From an uncultured Bacteroidia bacterium (GTDB lineage Bacteria > Bacteroidota > Bacteroidia > Bacteroidales > UBA932): 8,340 bases of DNA. The notes below the pieces were generated by a model that saw nothing but the letters and a program-made list of their open reading frames with translations, was not told the origin of the DNA and did not search any database. Where the stretch lies: contig CACXHM010000105.1 of the NCBI GenBank assembly GCA_902767465.1, forward strand, positions 1 through 8,340, written 5' to 3'. A program made the position numbers and the translations under genes. Positions 6,370-8,340 of the stretch are shown here, in pieces. Position 1 is the first letter of the stretch. Every line of letters begins with the position of its first letter.

Positions 6370-7779
6370 TTACTTTTTTCTGCTCAATTTGCAAACATTC
6401 TCAACATGCTGCGTATGAGGGAACATATCCACGGGCTGAACAGCGTCAATACTGTAATACTCGCTCATCATTGAAAGATCGCGGGCTTGTGATGCAGGGT
6501 TGCAGCTTACATATACTATCCTCGAAGGAGCCGCCTCAAGGAGAACCTTAACAACATCCGGATGCATTCCGGCCCTGGGAGGGTCGGCAATAATGACATC
6601 CGGCCTGCCATTCTCTTCAATGAAACGCTCATTCAGGACATCCTTCATGTCTCCTGCGAAGAAAGCACAATTGCTTATCCCATTGGCAAGAGCGTTCGCC
6701 CGTGCATCTTCAATGGCCTCGGGGATATACTCAATACCTATGACTTTAGCTGCCTGACGGCTCACAAACTGGGCAATAGTCCCGGTACCGGTATAGAGGT
6801 CGTAAACGATTTCCCGACCGCTGAGATCGGCGAAATTCCTTGCAACCTTATATAGATTGAAAGCTTGCAAGGTGTTTGTCTGATAGAAGGATTTAGGACC
6901 AATCCTGAAACGCAGCCCCTCCATTTCCTCATAAATGGAGTCTTCGCCTTTATAGAGTATGCAGGTCTGGTCGGAGATGCTGTCATTAAGTTTGGAATTA
7001 ATGATGAAATAGAGCGAAGTAATCTCCGGAAAAGCCTCGGCGATTGAATCCAGAAAAGCCTTGCGCTCTTCGAATTCGCAGGCGAAGCAGACGATCACCA
7101 TGGTTGCTCCCGATTCTGTAGTACGCACAAAGACAGTGCGAAAAACACCTGTGTTATTCCTTATATCATAGAAAGGGATACCGTGTTCAACTGCATATTT
7201 GCGAATAAATAAACGTATTGCATTGGAAGGTTCCGGCTGAAGCCAGCATTTTTCAAGATCGAGAACTTTATCGAAAAATTTTCCAACGTGGAAACCGAGT
7301 CCGCAGCGTTGATCATCGCTAAGTCCCTCCGGATCTTCCTGTGGAAGTATCCAGCGCCTGTCGGAAGCCGTAAATTCGAGTTTATTACGATAGAAACAAG
7401 TCTTTTCCGAAGGAAGTGTCGGAAGAATCTCAGGCACATCAAGATGTCCTATGCGAACCAGCTGGTCATAAACCTGCTGACGTTTTGCTTCGAGTTGCAT
7501 AGGATAGGGGAGAGGCTGCCACTTGCAGCCGCCACAGATGCCAAAATGCTTGCAAAAAGGCTCCAACCGGTCTTTGGACGGAGTCTTTATCCGTGCTATA
7601 GTCCCTTCAAGATAATTCTTCTTTTTTTTGAAAACCTTTATATCTACTACATCTCCGGGGACGGCGAAAGGCACGAAAACCACTTGCCCGTCCGGGCTGT
7701 GTGCAATAGCCTTCCCCTCAGCTGCAACTGCCTCAATCGTAATGTCCTCCAAAAGGATATCAACTTTCTTTCTTGCCAT
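6370..7779 (-). CDS. rlmD: 23S rRNA (uracil-5-)-methyltransferase, RlmD/RumA type
   Basis: A 469-residue SAM-dependent RNA m5U methyltransferase. The N-terminal TRAM domain spans about residues 10-67. A [4Fe-4S] site is complete: C76, C82 and C85 in CKHFGICGGC plus C178 in LEKCWLQP, the spacing pattern of E. coli RumA. The core has FYQTN at 298-302, the SAM motif YDLYTGTGTI at 326-335, DPPRAG at 399-404, the catalytic nucleophile C426 in SCNP, and the probable general base E460 in PHTQHVENV. Known role: transfer of a methyl group to C5 of a uridine in 23S rRNA (U1939 in E. coli). Bacteroidetes often carry more than one homologue, and a family relative such as RlmCD can modify a second site, so the exact uridine is inferred. 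The ATG at 7777-7779 gives MARKK and leads straight into the TRAM domain. It is the likely first gene of the operon with the exchanger and cysteate synthase. Confidence 0.93.
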   Translation of the reverse strand: MARKKVDILLEDITIEAVAAEGKAIAHSPDGQVVFVPFAVPGDVVDIKVFKKKKNYLEGTIARIKTPSKDRLEPFCKHFGICGGCKWQPLPYPMQLEAKRQQVYDQLVRIGHLDVPEILPTLPSEKTCFYRNKLEFTASDRRWILPQEDPEGLSDDQRCGLGFHVGKFFDKVLDLEKCWLQPEPSNAIRLFIRKYAVEHGIPFYDIRNNTGVFRTVFVRTTESGATMVIVCFACEFEERKAFLDSIAEAFPEITSLYFIINSKLNDSISDQTCILYKGEDSIYEEMEGLRFRIGPKSFYQTNTLQAFNLYKVARNFADLSGREIVYDLYTGTGTIAQFVSRQAAKVIGIEYIPEAIEDARANALANGISNCAFFAGDMKDVLNERFIEENGRPDVIIADPPRAGMHPDVVKVLLEAAPSRIVYVSCNPASQARDLSMMSEYYSIDAVQPVDMFPHTQHVENVCKLSRKK

Positions 7780-7787
7780 AATGTTTG

Positions 7788-7795
7788 CAAAAATA
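7788..7795 (-). promoter_or_regulatory. Candidate -7 promoter box upstream of rlmD
   Basis: On the minus strand this reads TATTTTTG, an exact match to the Bacteroidetes -7 consensus TAnnTTTG. It lies in the 49-bp gap between the pectinesterase-like gene and rlmD, ending 8 bases before the rlmD ATG. If it is used, the transcript would have almost no leader. No TTG-type -33 element is found about 20 bases upstream, and the gap holds no terminator-like hairpin, so read-through from the upstream gene is also possible. Confidence 0.35.
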
Positions 7796-7828
7796 ACGAA
7801 TAATAACGATATCCGAGAGGTTGGAAGC

Positions 7829-8340
7829 TTATTTGTCGAGATAATGCGCAGCTTCGTCTGCGGTCAGTACCCTGGCCATTTTGCTGCGCCCTCCAAGGTT
7901 CAGGGCTTTGCCCGAAAGGTCTGTCGAGCCATATTCTTTCCACCCGGCTGTGGCCGTAGCGTTCTCGGGATTGGATTTGGGACTTTCCAACCATCCTTCA
8001 GGACGGATAACCGATGACATACTGCAGTTGATGTAGGTGACATTGTCATAGGTTTTCTTTCCTTCGGCCTCTTTTTCGTGGTCGGTCGCCCTTGCAAGAT
8101 ACACGCTGCCAACGGGAGTTTCACTGCCGCCGGTAAGCGTGCAATTAATAAATACAAAACCGGTAGCATCGGCCATGGTTCGTGCCTGGACTATATATCC
8201 AGCTGCTTCGGAACGGATTTCACAGTTCTTGAATATGCATTCTTCCGGATATCCCCAGATATAATCGCAGTGACCGGCGATGAGGGAATTATCAACGTGC
8301 ACAATACCCTTGCATAAGAATGTGTCCTGCAACGAACGCA
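7829..8340 (-). CDS. Pectin methylesterase-like protein (CE8 family), C-terminal part; 5' end outside window
   Basis: The frame is open to the window edge; the last 169 residues are visible and the TTG at 8330-8332 is an internal Leu codon, not a start. Numbering from the first complete codon, QDTF at 4-7 and CDYIWG at 24-29 match the QDTL and DFIFG motifs of pectin methylesterases, including both catalytic aspartates and the oxyanion Gln. GYIVQAR and two INC turns fit a right-handed beta-helix, and VIRPEGW at 110-116 is the family's late conserved motif. The expected role is demethylation of pectin outside the cytoplasm. The usual LGRPW motif is altered: VYLARAT at 79-85 keeps the catalytic Arg (R83) but has Thr instead of the substrate-binding Trp, followed by a charged insert DHEKEAEGKK. 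Activity or preference may therefore differ. The signal peptide and any extra domains lie beyond the window. The stop is 49 bp before rlmD, with no clear functional link. Confidence 0.88.
   Translation of the reverse strand, partial: RSLQDTFLCKGIVHVDNSLIAGHCDYIWGYPEECIFKNCEIRSEAAGYIVQARTMADATGFVFINCTLTGGSETPVGSVYLARATDHEKEAEGKKTYDNVTYINCSMSSVIRPEGWLESPKSNPENATATAGWKEYGSTDLSGKALNLGGRSKMARVLTADEAAHYLDK

Noticed and set aside
7288..7803. 171-codon plus-strand open frame antisense to rlmD
   Set aside because: It overlaps the complete Fe-S and TRAM regions of rlmD, and the translation looks like random Cys/Leu-rich sequence with no recognisable domain.
8330..8332. TTG as the start codon of the pectinesterase-like gene
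   Set aside because: The frame stays open to the window edge and this Leu precedes the QDTF motif that lies in the middle of the family, so the true start is outside.

Overview
The window looks like the chromosome of a Bacteroidota member, most likely order Bacteroidales. The evidence is the protein content: the C-terminus of a TamL-type BamA/TamA barrel with a Bacteroidetes-style loop motif, a long two-lobed GNAT protein typical of this phylum, RlmD with a DLYTGTGT-style SAM motif, and a bacterial cysteate synthase. Start codons lack clear Shine-Dalgarno sequences, which also fits. Among Bacteroidales, cysteate synthase points towards sulfonolipid producers such as Alistipes/Rikenellaceae or Odoribacter, but the sequence alone does not fix the genus.

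Layout: bases 1-459 (+) are the 3' end of the OM assembly barrel. It converges with no gap on a two-gene minus-strand unit, a GNAT-like protein (1752-2891) followed by rarA (460-1752), joined by a TGATG stop/start overlap. A 90-bp divergent intergenic region (2892-2981) separates that unit from two plus-strand genes for small exported, probably beta-barrel, proteins (2982-3524 and 3521-4132), which overlap by ATGA. The second converges on a minus-strand run whose stop codon overlaps its own stop. Read in transcription order, that run is a truncated pectin methylesterase-like protein (7829 to the edge), rlmD (6370-7779), a Na+/Ca2+ exchanger (5425-6360) and cysteate synthase (4129-5409). The last three are separated by only 9 and 15 bp and are probably co-transcribed.

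The genes do not form one obvious pathway. Most are housekeeping or envelope functions: DNA damage tolerance, rRNA methylation, ion exchange and OM assembly. The most informative gene is cysteate synthase, which makes L-cysteate from O-phosphoserine and sulfite. In Bacteroidetes this probably feeds the sulfonolipid (capnine/sulfobacin) head group. The least explained genes are the two small exported proteins, for which I recognise no family.

No RNA genes, mobile elements, CRISPR arrays or large repeats were seen. Coding density is very high: no intergenic stretch exceeds 90 bp. I see no convincing evidence of a new multi-gene system. The best leads are the exported protein pair, the catalytic-loop change in the pectinesterase-like protein, and a hairpin centred on overlapping convergent stop codons.
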